This document shows positions 55,742-64,000 of a stretch of DNA of 64,000 nucleotides, piece by piece. Position 1 is the first letter of the stretch; each line of letters begins with the position of its first letter. The notes beneath the pieces are model-generated. The model saw nothing but the letters and a program-made list of their open reading frames with translations, was not told the DNA's origin and made no database searches. Position numbers and translations under genes: made by a program. Source of the DNA: JACVRW01 sp963811055 (GTDB taxonomy: Bacteria > Actinomycetota > Thermoleophilia > Solirubrobacterales > Thermoleophilaceae); assembly GCA_963811055.1 (NCBI GenBank), contig CAWEPQ010000019.1, positions 310,001 through 374,000 on the forward strand, in the 5' to 3' direction.

Positions 55742-58700
55742 GCCTCACCCCCGAGCAGCAGCAGGTGGTGGACCGGCGCGAGGGTCCCCTGCTCGTGCGG
55801 GCGGGGGCGGGCACGGGCAAGACCACGGTGCTGGTGGAGCGCTTCGTGAGGGCCGTGGTAGACGACGGCGTGGCGGTGGAGAGCATGCTCGCCATCACCT
55901 TCACCGACAAGGCCGCCGCCGAGATGAGGGAGCGCGTGCGGGCCCGCTTCCTCGAACTTGGCCGGCGTGACGACGCGCGCTCGGCGGAGGGGGCCTCGAT
56001 ATCCACGATCCACGGGTTCTGCGGGCGCCTGCTGCGCACGCACGCGCTGTCCGCGGGCATCGACCCGGACTACCACGTACTCGACGGCCTGGAGGCCGAG
56101 CGCGTGGCCGTGGACGCCTTCGACCGGGCGCTGGAGGACTTCCTCGGCCCCACCGGCGGCGACCGGCTCGAGCTGGTTGCGTCGTACACGCCCGACGGGG
56201 TGCGGGACATGGTTCGCACCGCCTACTCGCACCTGCGCAGCCGCGGCCAGCGCTACCCCAGCCTCGCTCCGGCCGAACCGCCGCGTCCGGCGGGCGAGCC
56301 GGAGCGTCTGGAGGCCGCCGCCCGCGCCGCCCAGGCCGAGCTCGGCGCGGCCGAGGGACAGGCGGCTGACAAGGCGGGCGCGATCCTCGGTCGCTGCTTG
56401 GCCCTCCTCGAGAGGCTCACCGGCGAGCGGCTGGCCAGCCCCACGCAGCTCAAGCAGCTGGAGCTGAAGAAGGGAAACGCGAAGGCCCTCTCCACGGCGG
56501 CGTTCGACGAGTACCGCGAGGCCTTCGGCGCCTACCGCGACCTCTGCCTCGACTCCGAGCAGGCGCGCAACCACGCCCTCCTCCGCGTGCTGCTCGAGCT
56601 CTACGGCCGCCGCTACGGCGAGGCCAAGCAGGCCCGCTCCGCGCTCGACTTCGAGGATCTGGAGCTGCTGGCCCGGGACCTGCTCGCGGGCGACGACGGG
56701 CTGCGCGAGCAGTACTCGGCGCGCTACTCCCACGTGATGGTCGACGAGTTCCAGGACGTCAACCCGCTCCAGAGCGAGCTGATCGGGCTTGTGGCACGCG
56801 ACAACCTCTTCCGCGTCGGGGACGAGAACCAGTCGATCTACGGCTTCCGCCACGCCGACGTGAACGTGTTCCGGGAGCACCGAGCGGCGGCGGCGGAGCA
56901 GGGCCAAGCGCTCAGCGTGACGGTGAACTTCCGCTCGCGCGGGGAGCTGATCGACGCAGTGGCCATGAGCTTCGAGCGGCTCTGGGGCGACGAGTACGAG
57001 CCGCTCCGGGAGGCCCCCGGCGCGCGTGAGCCCGCGGTGGGCGATCCGGTGGTGGACCTGCTGGTGGTGGATCTCGAGAAGAAGCGCTGGGACGCCGCGC
57101 TCCCGCCCGAGGAGGGAGCCCTCGGCGCGGGCATGGCGGGAGTGACGCCGTGGCGGGCGCTCGAGGCACGGCTCCTCGCCAAGCGCATCGACGAGCTCAC
57201 GAGCGAGGGTCCCTTCGACTACCGCGACGTGGTGGTGCTCCTGCGCGCCACCACGAGCATGGCCGTCTACGAGCGGGCCCTGGTGGAGCGCGGCATCCCC
57301 ACCCACGTGGTCGGCGGCCGCGGGTACTGGAGCCAGCAGCAGGTGAGCGACCTGCGCCACTGGCTCGCGGCGCTCGCCAACCCGCTGGACGAGCTGGCGC
57401 TGTACTCGGTGCTGGGCTCCCCGCTGGCCGGGCTGTCGCTCGACTCGGTCGCGCTGGTGGCCGTGCACGCACGGCGGGCGCACAGGGATCCCATGTGGGC
57501 GCTCCGCGAGGCGATCGGCAATCCCGGCGACGCACTCGCGGAGGACCTGCCGGCGGGGGACCTGGCCAAGGCGCGCACCTTCCTCGAGCGCTTCGACTCG
57601 GAGCGCGCCGAGGCTCCGCGCGTGGCACTGGAGACGCTGATCGACCGCGTGGTCACGCGCACCGGCTACGACCGCCACCTGCTGGGGCTCCCCGCGGGCG
57701 AGCGGCGCATGGCGAACGTACGCAAGCTGATGCGGATGGCGCGCGAGTTCGAGGCGGACGAGGGGCGCGACCTGCGCGGGTTCATCGACGCGATCGCCGA
57801 GCGCGACGTGCTGCAGGAGCGCGAGGGGGAGGCCCCGCTCGAGGCCGAGACGCTCGACGCGGTGCGCCTGATGACGATCCACCGGGCCAAGGGGCTCGAG
57901 TTTCCGGTCGTGGCGGTGGGGGACCTCGGCAAGATCGGGCGCGAGGACGACGGACGGCTCCGCATCTCCAACGACGGCACCACCGGAATGCGGCTGGCGG
58001 GGATCGGCGGCGGCGCGGTGAACTCGCGGCAGCTGGACGAGATCAAGGCGGGCCAGAAGACCGAGGCCGAGGCGGAGGAGCGGCGCGTGTTCTACGTGGC
58101 GATGACGCGGGCCGAGCGCCATCTGATCCTCAGCGGCGCCACCGACCTCGAGAAGCTGCCAGAACCCGACGAGCTGTGCGAGCCGATGCGCTGGATCCGT
58201 CAGGGTCTCTGCCCCGAGCTTCCCGCCGACGGCGCCGAGGGGGTGCACGTGGCCGAGCGCGAGGGCCGCGAGCTGCGGGTGGCCTGGCGCAGGCTCACGC
58301 CCGAGACCCTCCCGGACCTGCTCGGGCCGGCGGACCTCTCGCCGGTGGAGGCCGAGCCGGACGGCGCCGGCGCGGACGGCGGACAGCAGGCCGAGCTCGA
58401 GCTGGCGGCCGTGCCCGCGCCGCGGGCGCTGCCGGTCAGCCGGCTCAGCTACTCGGGACTAGAGGCCTACCGGCGCTGCTCCTACCGCTTCTACCTCGAG
58501 CGCTCGCTCGGTCTTCGCGGCGGCGAGGCCCCCGCCCGCGAGGGCGGCCCCGCCGCCGCCTCGGGACTCAGCGCGCTGCTGCGCGGAAGCCTCGTGCATC
58601 TGCTGCTCGAGGACCTCGACTTCGAGCGCCCGCGGGTGCCGGACGCCGAGGCCGTGGCCGCCCTGATCGAGCGCAACGGCGCGCCCGTGCGCGACGAGGA

Positions 58701-59250
58701 CGTGGCCGACCTCCGCGCGATGGTGGAGCGCTTCGCGGGGTCGGCGCTGCGCGCGCGGATCGCCGCCGCACGCCGGGTGCGCACGGAGCTGCCCTTCGCC
58801 TTCACCCTGGAGCCTCCGGGGGCGGGCGGGCGCCGGCTCGTGGTGAACGGGGTGGTGGACGTGCACGCCACCGAGGCGGACGGAGTGCTCGTGGTGGACC
58901 ACAAGAGCGACGCGCTCGAGGGCCGCGACCCGGAGGAGGTGGTGGCCGGCTCCTACGCCACCCAGCGGCTCGTGTACGGCCTGGCCAGCCTGCGGGCCGG
59001 AGCCCCGCGCGTGGTGGTGGCCCACTGCTTCCTCGAACGGCCCGACGACCCGGCGGTGGTGGAGTACGCCGCCGAGGACGCTCCAGACCTGGAGGCGCAG
59101 CTCCTGGAGGTGGCGCGCGGGGTGGTGGAGGCACGCTTCGAGCCGACGGACAACCCGCACCGCGAGCTGTGCGGCGACTGCCCGGGGCGCCCCGCGCTCT
59201 GCAGCTGGGGGCCCGAGCGGACTCTGGCGGACCCGGCCGTCACCGCCTGA
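55738..59250 (+). CDS. addA: AddA/RecB-like UvrD-family helicase-nuclease
   Basis: 1170 aa from ATG 55738. Helicase motifs: Q-motif LTPEQQQVVDRREG, Walker A VRAGAGTGKTTVLVERFV, motif Ia AITFTDKAAAEMRERV, motif II YSHVMVDEFQDVNPLQ, motif III VGDENQSIYGFRHAD, motif V/VI MTIHRAKGLEFPVV and RRVFYVAMTRAERHL. A C-terminal nuclease has NGVVDVHATEADGVLVVDHKSD. Cysteines in YRRCSYRFYL and CGDCPGRPALC look like a second iron-sulfur knuckle, which canonical AddA lacks. Works with the preceding subunit at DNA ends; 3'-5' or 5'-3' polarity cannot be told. Confidence 0.85.
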   Translation: MSLTPEQQQVVDRREGPLLVRAGAGTGKTTVLVERFVRAVVDDGVAVESMLAITFTDKAAAEMRERVRARFLELGRRDDARSAEGASISTIHGFCGRLLRTHALSAGIDPDYHVLDGLEAERVAVDAFDRALEDFLGPTGGDRLELVASYTPDGVRDMVRTAYSHLRSRGQRYPSLAPAEPPRPAGEPERLEAAARAAQAELGAAEGQAADKAGAILGRCLALLERLTGERLASPTQLKQLELKKGNAKALSTAAFDEYREAFGAYRDLCLDSEQARNHALLRVLLELYGRRYGEAKQARSALDFEDLELLARDLLAGDDGLREQYSARYSHVMVDEFQDVNPLQSELIGLVARDNLFRVGDENQSIYGFRHADVNVFREHRAAAAEQGQALSVTVNFRSRGELIDAVAMSFERLWGDEYEPLREAPGAREPAVGDPVVDLLVVDLEKKRWDAALPPEEGALGAGMAGVTPWRALEARLLAKRIDELTSEGPFDYRDVVVLLRATTSMAVYERALVERGIPTHVVGGRGYWSQQQVSDLRHWLAALANPLDELALYSVLGSPLAGLSLDSVALVAVHARRAHRDPMWALREAIGNPGDALAEDLPAGDLAKARTFLERFDSERAEAPRVALETLIDRVVTRTGYDRHLLGLPAGERRMANVRKLMRMAREFEADEGRDLRGFIDAIAERDVLQEREGEAPLEAETLDAVRLMTIHRAKGLEFPVVAVGDLGKIGREDDGRLRISNDGTTGMRLAGIGGGAVNSRQLDEIKAGQKTEAEAEERRVFYVAMTRAERHLILSGATDLEKLPEPDELCEPMRWIRQGLCPELPADGAEGVHVAEREGRELRVAWRRLTPETLPDLLGPADLSPVEAEPDGAGADGGQQAELELAAVPAPRALPVSRLSYSGLEAYRRCSYRFYLERSLGLRGGEAPAREGGPAAASGLSALLRGSLVHLLLEDLDFERPRVPDAEAVAALIERNGAPVRDEDVADLRAMVERFAGSALRARIAAARRVRTELPFAFTLEPPGAGGRRLVVNGVVDVHATEADGVLVVDHKSDALEGRDPEEVVAGSYATQRLVYGLASLRAGAPRVVVAHCFLERPDDPAVVEYAAEDAPDLEAQLLEVARGVVEARFEPTDNPHRELCGDCPGRPALCSWGPERTLADPAVTA

Positions 59251-59333
59251 TCGGCCGATTCTGGGCTTTCCGTCAGGGGCGGGGCCTATCTTCCGACTCG
59301 TCCGGTACGCCAACCGAAGGGGAGTCAGGGCAG

Positions 59334-59789
59334 ATGCCTCTCTGCTTCATCGAGCCGCAGGAAGCGATCAGAGTCGTGGCCGAGAGCGTCGGTCGCGAGG
59401 CACGCAGGCAGCTCCTCGGCGAGGTGGTGCGCGCGTGGGTCGACGAGATCCCCGACGACGAGCTGGGCGTTCATTACGCGAAGGCCGTCGAGGAGCTCGA
59501 CGACGACGACCTGTCGATGCTCGCCGCCTGGCACGCCTCGCTGGAGGTGGGCCACCCGATCGCGAACAAGGACTTCCTGCTCGCGGCGTTCGGACACCTC
59601 GGTCAGCACCGCCGCGAGGCCCTGCGGATCGCGGCCGGCTTCAAGGGCGAAGATGCCTTCGAGGCCGGCGTCAGCGAGGAGCAGGCGCTCGACACGGTGC
59701 TGCCCTGGCTGTCGCCCGAGCGGCTGCTGCAGCTCGCGGCTGAGGCGCTCGATCTTTACTGCTGGGACCGTCTCGGCTCGGACAACTAG
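59334..59789 (+). CDS. Hypothetical acidic helical protein, 151 aa
   Basis: Not recognised. ATG 59334 is preceded by AAGGGGAG at good spacing. All-alpha, acidic protein: MPLCFIEPQEAIRVVAESV start, EIPDDELGVHYAKAVEELDDDD, LAAWHASLEVGHPIANKDFLL, and a C-terminal LPWLSPERLLQLAAEALDLYCWD. No signal peptide or membrane helix. A cytoplasmic regulator or adaptor is conceivable but unsupported. It lies between the helicase-nuclease operon and the thermonuclease gene. Confidence 0.55.
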   Translation: MPLCFIEPQEAIRVVAESVGREARRQLLGEVVRAWVDEIPDDELGVHYAKAVEELDDDDLSMLAAWHASLEVGHPIANKDFLLAAFGHLGQHRREALRIAAGFKGEDAFEAGVSEEQALDTVLPWLSPERLLQLAAEALDLYCWDRLGSDN

Positions 59790-59831
59790 CGGGCTGCGAA
59801 CCTTCGTCTGGCCGGGTCATCACTCGCTCGC

Positions 59832-60392
59832 GTGCATACGCACGCGTCGCTCGCTGCTTCCCCGTCCATACTCGGTTCTCGCATCGCTAGTAGCCCGCGC
59901 TACAGACAACTAGCCGCCTGCGCGCTCGCGCTCGCGGCCGGCGCCTGCGCCGGCGACTCTGAGCCGGCCGCTGGGCCGTCGGGGGCGCCGACCGCCACCG
60001 TCACGAAGGTCTCTGACGGCGACACGATCCGGCTGTCCGGCCTCGGCCGGGTGCGGCTGATCGGTATCGACACGCCGGAGGTGTTCGGGCAGGCCGAGTG
60101 CTTCGGGGCGGAGGCCTCCGCGTTCGTCGAGCGGCTGCTCCCGCCGGGCACAAGGGTGCGCTACCGGCTCGGCACCGAGGAGCGGGACGGCTACGGGCGC
60201 GCGCTCGCCTACGTGTGGCTGCCCGACCGCCGCTTTCTCAACCGGCTGCTGGTGTCGCGGGGCTACGCCCAGCCGCTCACGATCCCGCCGAACGTCGAGT
60301 ACGCGGACCGCTTCAGGGGCGACGCTCGCGCCGCCCGGGAGGCGGGGCGGGGGCTCTGGGCACACGCCGGCTGCGCCGTGCAGGGCCGGTAG
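59832..60392 (+). CDS. Secreted thermonuclease (SNase-like)
   Basis: 186 aa from GTG 59832. Hydrophobic segment RQLAACALALAAGACAGD at 26-41 with a lipobox-like AGAC (Cys 39), so it is probably membrane-anchored or secreted. The mature domain matches SNase: VTKVSDGDTIRLSG, GRVRLIGIDTPEVF (catalytic Arg/Asp), and GTEERDGYGRALAYVW (Glu/Arg). All catalytic positions appear intact; a Ca2+-dependent DNase/RNase. The exact start is uncertain as no Shine-Dalgarno is clear. Confidence 0.82.
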   Translation: MHTHASLAASPSILGSRIASSPRYRQLAACALALAAGACAGDSEPAAGPSGAPTATVTKVSDGDTIRLSGLGRVRLIGIDTPEVFGQAECFGAEASAFVERLLPPGTRVRYRLGTEERDGYGRALAYVWLPDRRFLNRLLVSRGYAQPLTIPPNVEYADRFRGDARAAREAGRGLWAHAGCAVQGR

Positions 60393-60395
60393 CCT
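60390..60395 (+). promoter_or_regulatory. -10 box of the alpha/beta hydrolase gene (leaderless)
   Basis: TAGCCT followed by 7 bases and GTG 60403. The TAG is also the stop codon of the thermonuclease gene (60390-60392). Confidence 0.4.
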
Positions 60396-60402
60396 CGCCG
60401 CC

Positions 60403-61207
60403 GTGATCCACGAGGTGATCTCTCCGGACGGCGTGCGGCTGGCCTGCCAGGTGAGCGGGAGCGGGCCGGTGCTCGTGATGGTGCACGGGGCGGGATCGGC
60501 ACGTTGGGGCTTCGATCTGCTGAGGCCGCATCTCGAGCACCGCTTCACGGTCGTGGCCGCCGACCGGCGTGGGCGGGGCGACTCGGCCGACGGCGGCGGT
60601 TACGCCATCGAGGGTCGAGATCGAGGACGTGGTGCGCCGTGCTGCGCGAGTTCGGCCCGCGAGGCGATGCCTCTTCGGTCACTCGTACGGAGGGCTGATC
60701 GCGGCGGCCGCGGCCGCAAGGGCGGAGGACCTGACCGCCTGGTGCTCTACGAGCCGCCCATGGGCGGCGTGCTGGAGGGCCCGGAGTGGGATGGACCGGC
60801 TCGAGGCGCTCGTGGCCGCAGGGGACCGCGAGCGGGCGCTGCGGGCCTTCCTGAAGGACATCGGGGGCTACACGGACGCGGAGATCGACGCCATGGGAGA
60901 CACGCCCGTCTGGGACGCCCGCCTGGCGACCCTGCCCACCGTCATCCGCGAGCTGCGGGCCGAGAACTCGTACCGGCTACCCGTAGAGGCGCTCGCGCAG
61001 CTCAGCGTACCGGCGCTGCTGCTGGTGGGGAGCGAGAGCCCGGAGTGGGCGCGTCGCTCGACGGAGGCCTACGCCGAGGCGATCCCCGGCGTGGAGGTCG
61101 TGACGCTCCACGGGCAGGGCCACGGCGCCAACGCCGCGGCCCCCGCGATGGTGGCCGCGGAAATGCTGAGGCTCAGCGGGCCGGGACCTGCTCGTTCTGG
61201 CGGATGA
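60403..61207 (+). pseudogene. Alpha/beta hydrolase with about five frameshifts
   Basis: All parts of an alpha/beta hydrolase are present but in different frames: VLVMVHGAGSARWGF and AADRRGRGDSADGGG (frame of 60403), EIEDVV (shift about 60617), VLREFGPRGDA (about 60640), LFGHSYGGLIAAAAA with nucleophile Ser (about 60668), RLVLYEPPMGGVLEGPEW (about 60736), then MDRLEALVAAGDRERAL to the end (about 60790), including the catalytic His in LHGQGHGANA. Protein-level conservation is good in every piece, so the DNA is either read wrongly in this 180-base stretch or only recently broken. The stop overlaps the convergent prepilin-cluster gene by 35 bases. Confidence 0.7.
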
Positions 61208-62733
61208 TCTTCCAGGGCGAGTCGGTGGGGTTCACGAAGTACGGCGGCTCGCGGTAGCGCAGGGTGTCGTTGTAGTTGTAGTCCTTCTCGTAGCCGCTCT
61301 CGACCTTATTGCCCGAGAACGTGCCTACGGGCCCGCGGAAGCGCTGGGCGATGGCGCCGTTGACCTCGAGCTTTCCGAGGTCCTTGCCGCAGTACCAGTT
61401 GTCCACGATGAACGAGTGGTTGAGGGCCAGAATCGCGGCGTCGATCTGGATGTTCCCGGGCCCGCCATTGTTGTCGCAGTCCCTGTCGCTGTTGCTCCAG
61501 TTGTCGACCGGGTGGTAGACGCGCACGAAGTTGTTCGCGATCAGGCCCCCAAGAACGGTGGCCGTGTTGGAGCTCTCGAAGTCGTCCATGACGATGATGT
61601 CGTTGTCGGCCCCGATCGTGACGTCCTTGCCGTAGGTGCCGGACACGCGGACGTTGCCGCATCCCGCCGCCGCCGCATAGACCTGCTTGCGCGCGTAGCC
61701 CGTGGAGCAGCTCGTGCTCTTCACGTAGATCACGCCGCTGGGCGGCAGCGGCTTGGAGACCGTGCTGCCGTTGTTGGTCACGTTCATGGAGGTCCCGTTG
61801 AACACGATGGTCGTCTCGCCCGAGAACACGTAGCCGGCGTCGGCCTGGAGCTCGAGCTCGGAGTTCGACTGCGGCATCGGCAGGATCCCGCCGGGGTACT
61901 TGACCGTGCCGATGAAGTCCGGTGTGCCTCCGCCGCCGCACGAGACCCAGCCCGGGCTGTCCTGGTTGAGCTCGATCGTGTCGCCGGCGTCGTTCCCGAA
62001 GGTCGGCGAGCCGCAGACGAGGATGCTGTCGTTCGAGTGGAACGGGCCGTTCACGGTGTCCTGGGTGATGAAGTTGATCTCGGTGCATCCCGAGGGCCTG
62101 TCCTGGCGCGGTGCGTTGCAGTTGGCCCCCGCCCACGCCTGGTCGTCCGTGTCCCTGTAGGCCAGCGGGTCGAGCGTCTCGCGGTCCGTGAAGTAGAGGT
62201 AGTCGAGAAATGCCTTGCGCCGCAGCGTGGCCACGATGCTGCGCTTCTTCGGCAGGTCGCTGGCGTTGCGCGGCGTGCGCGCACGTCCGGTCGACCGGAT
62301 CCTGAACGAGCCGGTGCTCGCGTCGATCATGGAGGAGGGCACGTTCTCCACGCACAGCTCGGTGCCCGCGGCCGCGGTCTGGACCGCGAGCAGCTCGACC
62401 GCGTAGTCCGACTGGTACCCGGGGATCTTGCGGAAGCGGCGTGGGTCCGCAGCCGCTGCCACTCCACTCGGTGTTCACCGCGTTCTGCGTGGCCGACGGG
62501 ACGTTGGCGCAATGCGTGTAGTAGGTGCTGTCCTGCGCGAGCCGGTTGAGGTAGTAGCTGACCCCGGCCTCGGCCGCGGCGTACGCCTGCTTCGAGTCGT
62601 CGTCCTTCTGGCTGAGGCTGATGTCGGGGTCCACCACCGCGAAGCTCGCCGCCACGAGCATGCCCCCGACCATCAGCACGCCCATCAGCGTGACCGTCGT
62701 GAATCCCTGCTGGCAACGGTGAATCAGATGCAT
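61173..62733 (-). CDS. Prepilin-like / PilX-type pilus-assembly protein, frameshifted
   Basis: From ATG 62733 (MHLIHRCQQGFTTVTLMG). The N-terminus has a short basic leader, GF cleavage site and hydrophobic helix of a class III-like or minor prepilin, though FTTVT replaces FTLIE. Then SQKDDDSKQAYAAAEAGVSYYLNRL, typical of PilX/pilus-tip-type minor pilins. A large extracellular domain with many Cys follows (CGSPTF, SCGGGG, SCSTGY, DNWYCGKD). An extra base near 62440 splits it; removing it joins SGSGCGP to RFRKIPGYQSDYAVELLAVQ. Corrected length is about 519 aa. Part of a pilin operon with the next two genes. Confidence 0.7.
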
Positions 62734-63449
62734 TGCGGGCCTTCCGCCACTTCGGTCGGGTCCGAGATCCGGATGAACACGTCGTTCTCGAGGTTGGTGG
62801 AGTCGCCGTCGTCGGCTATCGGGCGGATGGCGAACGAGCGGAACGCGATCTTGATCAGAGCGACCCGGCCGAGATCGGCGGTGTTGAGCGGCGTGGTGAG
62901 CAGCTCGAGGTCGCCCTTCGGCAGGCCGGCCTTGTAGCGGTAGTACTTGAACACCGGCCTGTTGACCGCCGGGGAGCCGTCCTGCACCTGCTTGACGTTC
63001 GTCATCAGCGTGGTGGTCGTGGCCGCGGCGGTGAACGCCATGATCGGGTAGGTGGGGTTCGGGGTCCCGGTGATCACCGACTGCGTGATCGCGCCCGCGT
63101 TCGAGGCCGCGGCGGGATCGAAGGTGAGGGTGCGCTTGGTGACGCTCTGGCTGTTCTCGGTGAGGTTCCCGTAGAAGGTCACGCTGTTGTCGAGGCCCTG
63201 CACCATCGGCACGTTGGCTGTGCCGATGCAGACCTGCGAGCGCAGCTGGCGGGTGACCAGCTCCATCGTCTGCCTGCCGCGCTGGAGCGCGTCCTGGCGG
63301 TCGGCGATCTGCCCGGACGCCGTGAAGGAGCGGTCGAGCAGCATGAACGCCGCGAGCAGGATGACCATGCCCACCGACATCGCCACGAGCATCTCGATGA
63401 GGGTGAAGCCGCGCTCGTCCGAGGTGCGCCGGCGGGCGGTCACTCGCAT
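62724..63449 (-). CDS. Type II/IV pilin-like protein (PulJ/PilW type)
   Basis: 241 aa from ATG 63449. Prepilin motif DERGFTLIEMLVAMSVGMV (G/F cleavage, Glu5 in FTLIE) with the hydrophobic N-helix. The globular part has AFMLLDRSFTASG and RQTMELVTRQLRSQVC, the PulJ/PilW minor-pseudopilin style. It overlaps both neighbours by 10 bases (starts inside the previous stop), so the three genes are coupled. Processing would need a PilD-like prepilin peptidase not encoded here. Confidence 0.8.
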   Translation of the reverse strand: MRVTARRRTSDERGFTLIEMLVAMSVGMVILLAAFMLLDRSFTASGQIADRQDALQRGRQTMELVTRQLRSQVCIGTANVPMVQGLDNSVTFYGNLTENSQSVTKRTLTFDPAAASNAGAITQSVITGTPNPTYPIMAFTAAATTTTLMTNVKQVQDGSPAVNRPVFKYYRYKAGLPKGDLELLTTPLNTADLGRVALIKIAFRSFAIRPIADDGDSTNLENDVFIRISDPTEVAEGPQCI

Positions 63450-64000
63450 GGCCCGGTCCTGTTGAGCCTGATGATGATCGAGCCGTTGCTGGCCGGCAGG
63501 GCGGGTGAGTTCGGGTAAATGGGGTTGGCCGACAGCGCCGGCACGCCGGCGGCGTTCGTGTTGGCGATCGTGTCGTCCACGCGGTTGGCAGCCGTCTCCG
63601 CGACGGCCGTGCTGGTCTGCTTTGTGTCGTAGGCGCCGCTGCCGCTTCCAGTCCGCTGGTCGGCGTGACCGTGCGTGGTGACCCCCGAGACCGTGCGCTG
63701 GGCGCAGAGCTTGTAGGTCCCATACGGGTAGCCCGGCTTGGGGAGCGAGGACAGACCGCCGGTGGCGGTGTTGGCGATGTTCTGGCTCGGGTAGGTCGTC
63801 GCGCAGCCGTCCGCGGGCTTGACGAAGACACTCGTGAAGGGCGTGGTGACGGGCACGACCGCGGACCCGTTCGCGCTGAGCACGCGGATGTTGATCGAGG
63901 GCACGCGGATCTTGGGATTGGTGGTGAGCGTCGCACCCGGGTTAGGGTTCGTGTTGGGGAGCGCGCCCGCGGGAACGTTCTGGGGGGTGCACTGCCCCGC
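63440..64000 (-). CDS. C-terminal part of another pilin-cluster protein, cut by right edge
   Basis: The frame is open to the window edge, so the N-terminus (and any prepilin leader) is not visible. Visible part: repeated Pro/Asn/Thr-rich segment (LPNTNPNPGATLTTNP), then a beta-rich domain with two Cys pairs, GTYKLCAQRTVSG, and an ending SIIIRLNRTGPCE. Position first in the operon, before PulJ-like and PilX-like genes, fits a PilV/PulI-type or larger surface pilin. It overlaps the next gene by 10 bases. Confidence 0.6.
   Translation of the reverse strand, partial: AGQCTPQNVPAGALPNTNPNPGATLTTNPKIRVPSINIRVLSANGSAVVPVTTPFTSVFVKPADGCATTYPSQNIANTATGGLSSLPKPGYPYGTYKLCAQRTVSGVTTHGHADQRTGSGSGAYDTKQTSTAVAETAANRVDDTIANTNAAGVPALSANPIYPNSPALPASNGSIIIRLNRTGPCE

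Noticed and set aside
61306..63936. An 876-aa minus-strand open frame across the pilin cluster
   Set aside because: It contains one true segment (the MHLIHRCQQGF start) but otherwise reads out of frame with three better-supported genes.

Overview
The window looks like chromosomal DNA of a very GC-rich actinobacterium, most likely class Thermoleophilia (Solirubrobacterales or relatives). The reasons are pervasive GC-rich third positions, GTG/TTG starts, HtpX beside a PspAB-type protein, a MarP-like protease, a GltB-like paralogue near gltBD, and many genes with a TANNNT -10 box only 6-8 bases before the start codon (leaderless transcription). The placement is an inference from gene content. 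I saw no rRNA, tRNA, CRISPR array, insertion sequence or integrase. No stretch longer than 300 bases lacks a gene.

Layout. 1-5.6 kb: a signalling block (NarL-type regulator cut by the left edge, a receiver-histidine kinase, a receiver with a C-terminal Zn ribbon), two polytopic GT-C-like membrane proteins, and a 59-aa protein with the same Zn ribbon. 5.7-11.2 kb: envelope stress and wall genes (htpX-pspAB, an M23 hydrolase behind a c-di-AMP riboswitch, an S8 protease, lgt). 11.2-14.3 kb: a Zn/Mn-type ABC transporter behind a Zur/Fur-like box, and a hydrolase. 14.35-19.05 kb: lysA-hom-thrC-thrB-nudix, with tight or overlapping joints. 19.1-21.3 kb: amidase and ParA. 21.4-34.7 kb: gltBD and a divergent gltB paralogue, both behind the same structured leader, with an NTF2-like protein, a secreted protein and a quinone-oxidoreductase-like gene between. 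34.8-41.2 kb: small secreted proteins, a DUF6544-like protein, GNAT, an ECF sigma factor with a membrane beta-propeller partner, FHA and Zn-ribbon proteins. 41.2-47.8 kb: SRPBCC, lipoprotein, class B PBP, MarP-like protease, lysyl-oxidase-like protein, FAD oxidoreductase. 47.8-59.3 kb: topB, a phosphoesterase, a Zn-finger protein, an SDR, and an AddB/AddA-like helicase-nuclease pair. 59.3-64 kb: a hypothetical, a secreted thermonuclease, a broken alpha/beta hydrolase, and a prepilin-type cluster cut by the right edge.

Strongest new signals: (1) a 45-48 nt leader shared by gltB and its paralogue, with a hairpin supported by a compensatory base-pair change and a loop able to pair with the Shine-Dalgarno; (2) a duplicated intergenic element (41/55 identical) 61-67 nt upstream of the two genes that encode the shared CxxC-WLRPT-RCIRC zinc ribbon; (3) a 146-aa secreted protein with a complete HExxHxxGxxH motif.

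Caution: at least five genes carry one single-base frameshift, each repaired by removing one base, and one hydrolase carries about five shifts. Assembly or read error should be excluded before calling any of them pseudogenes.
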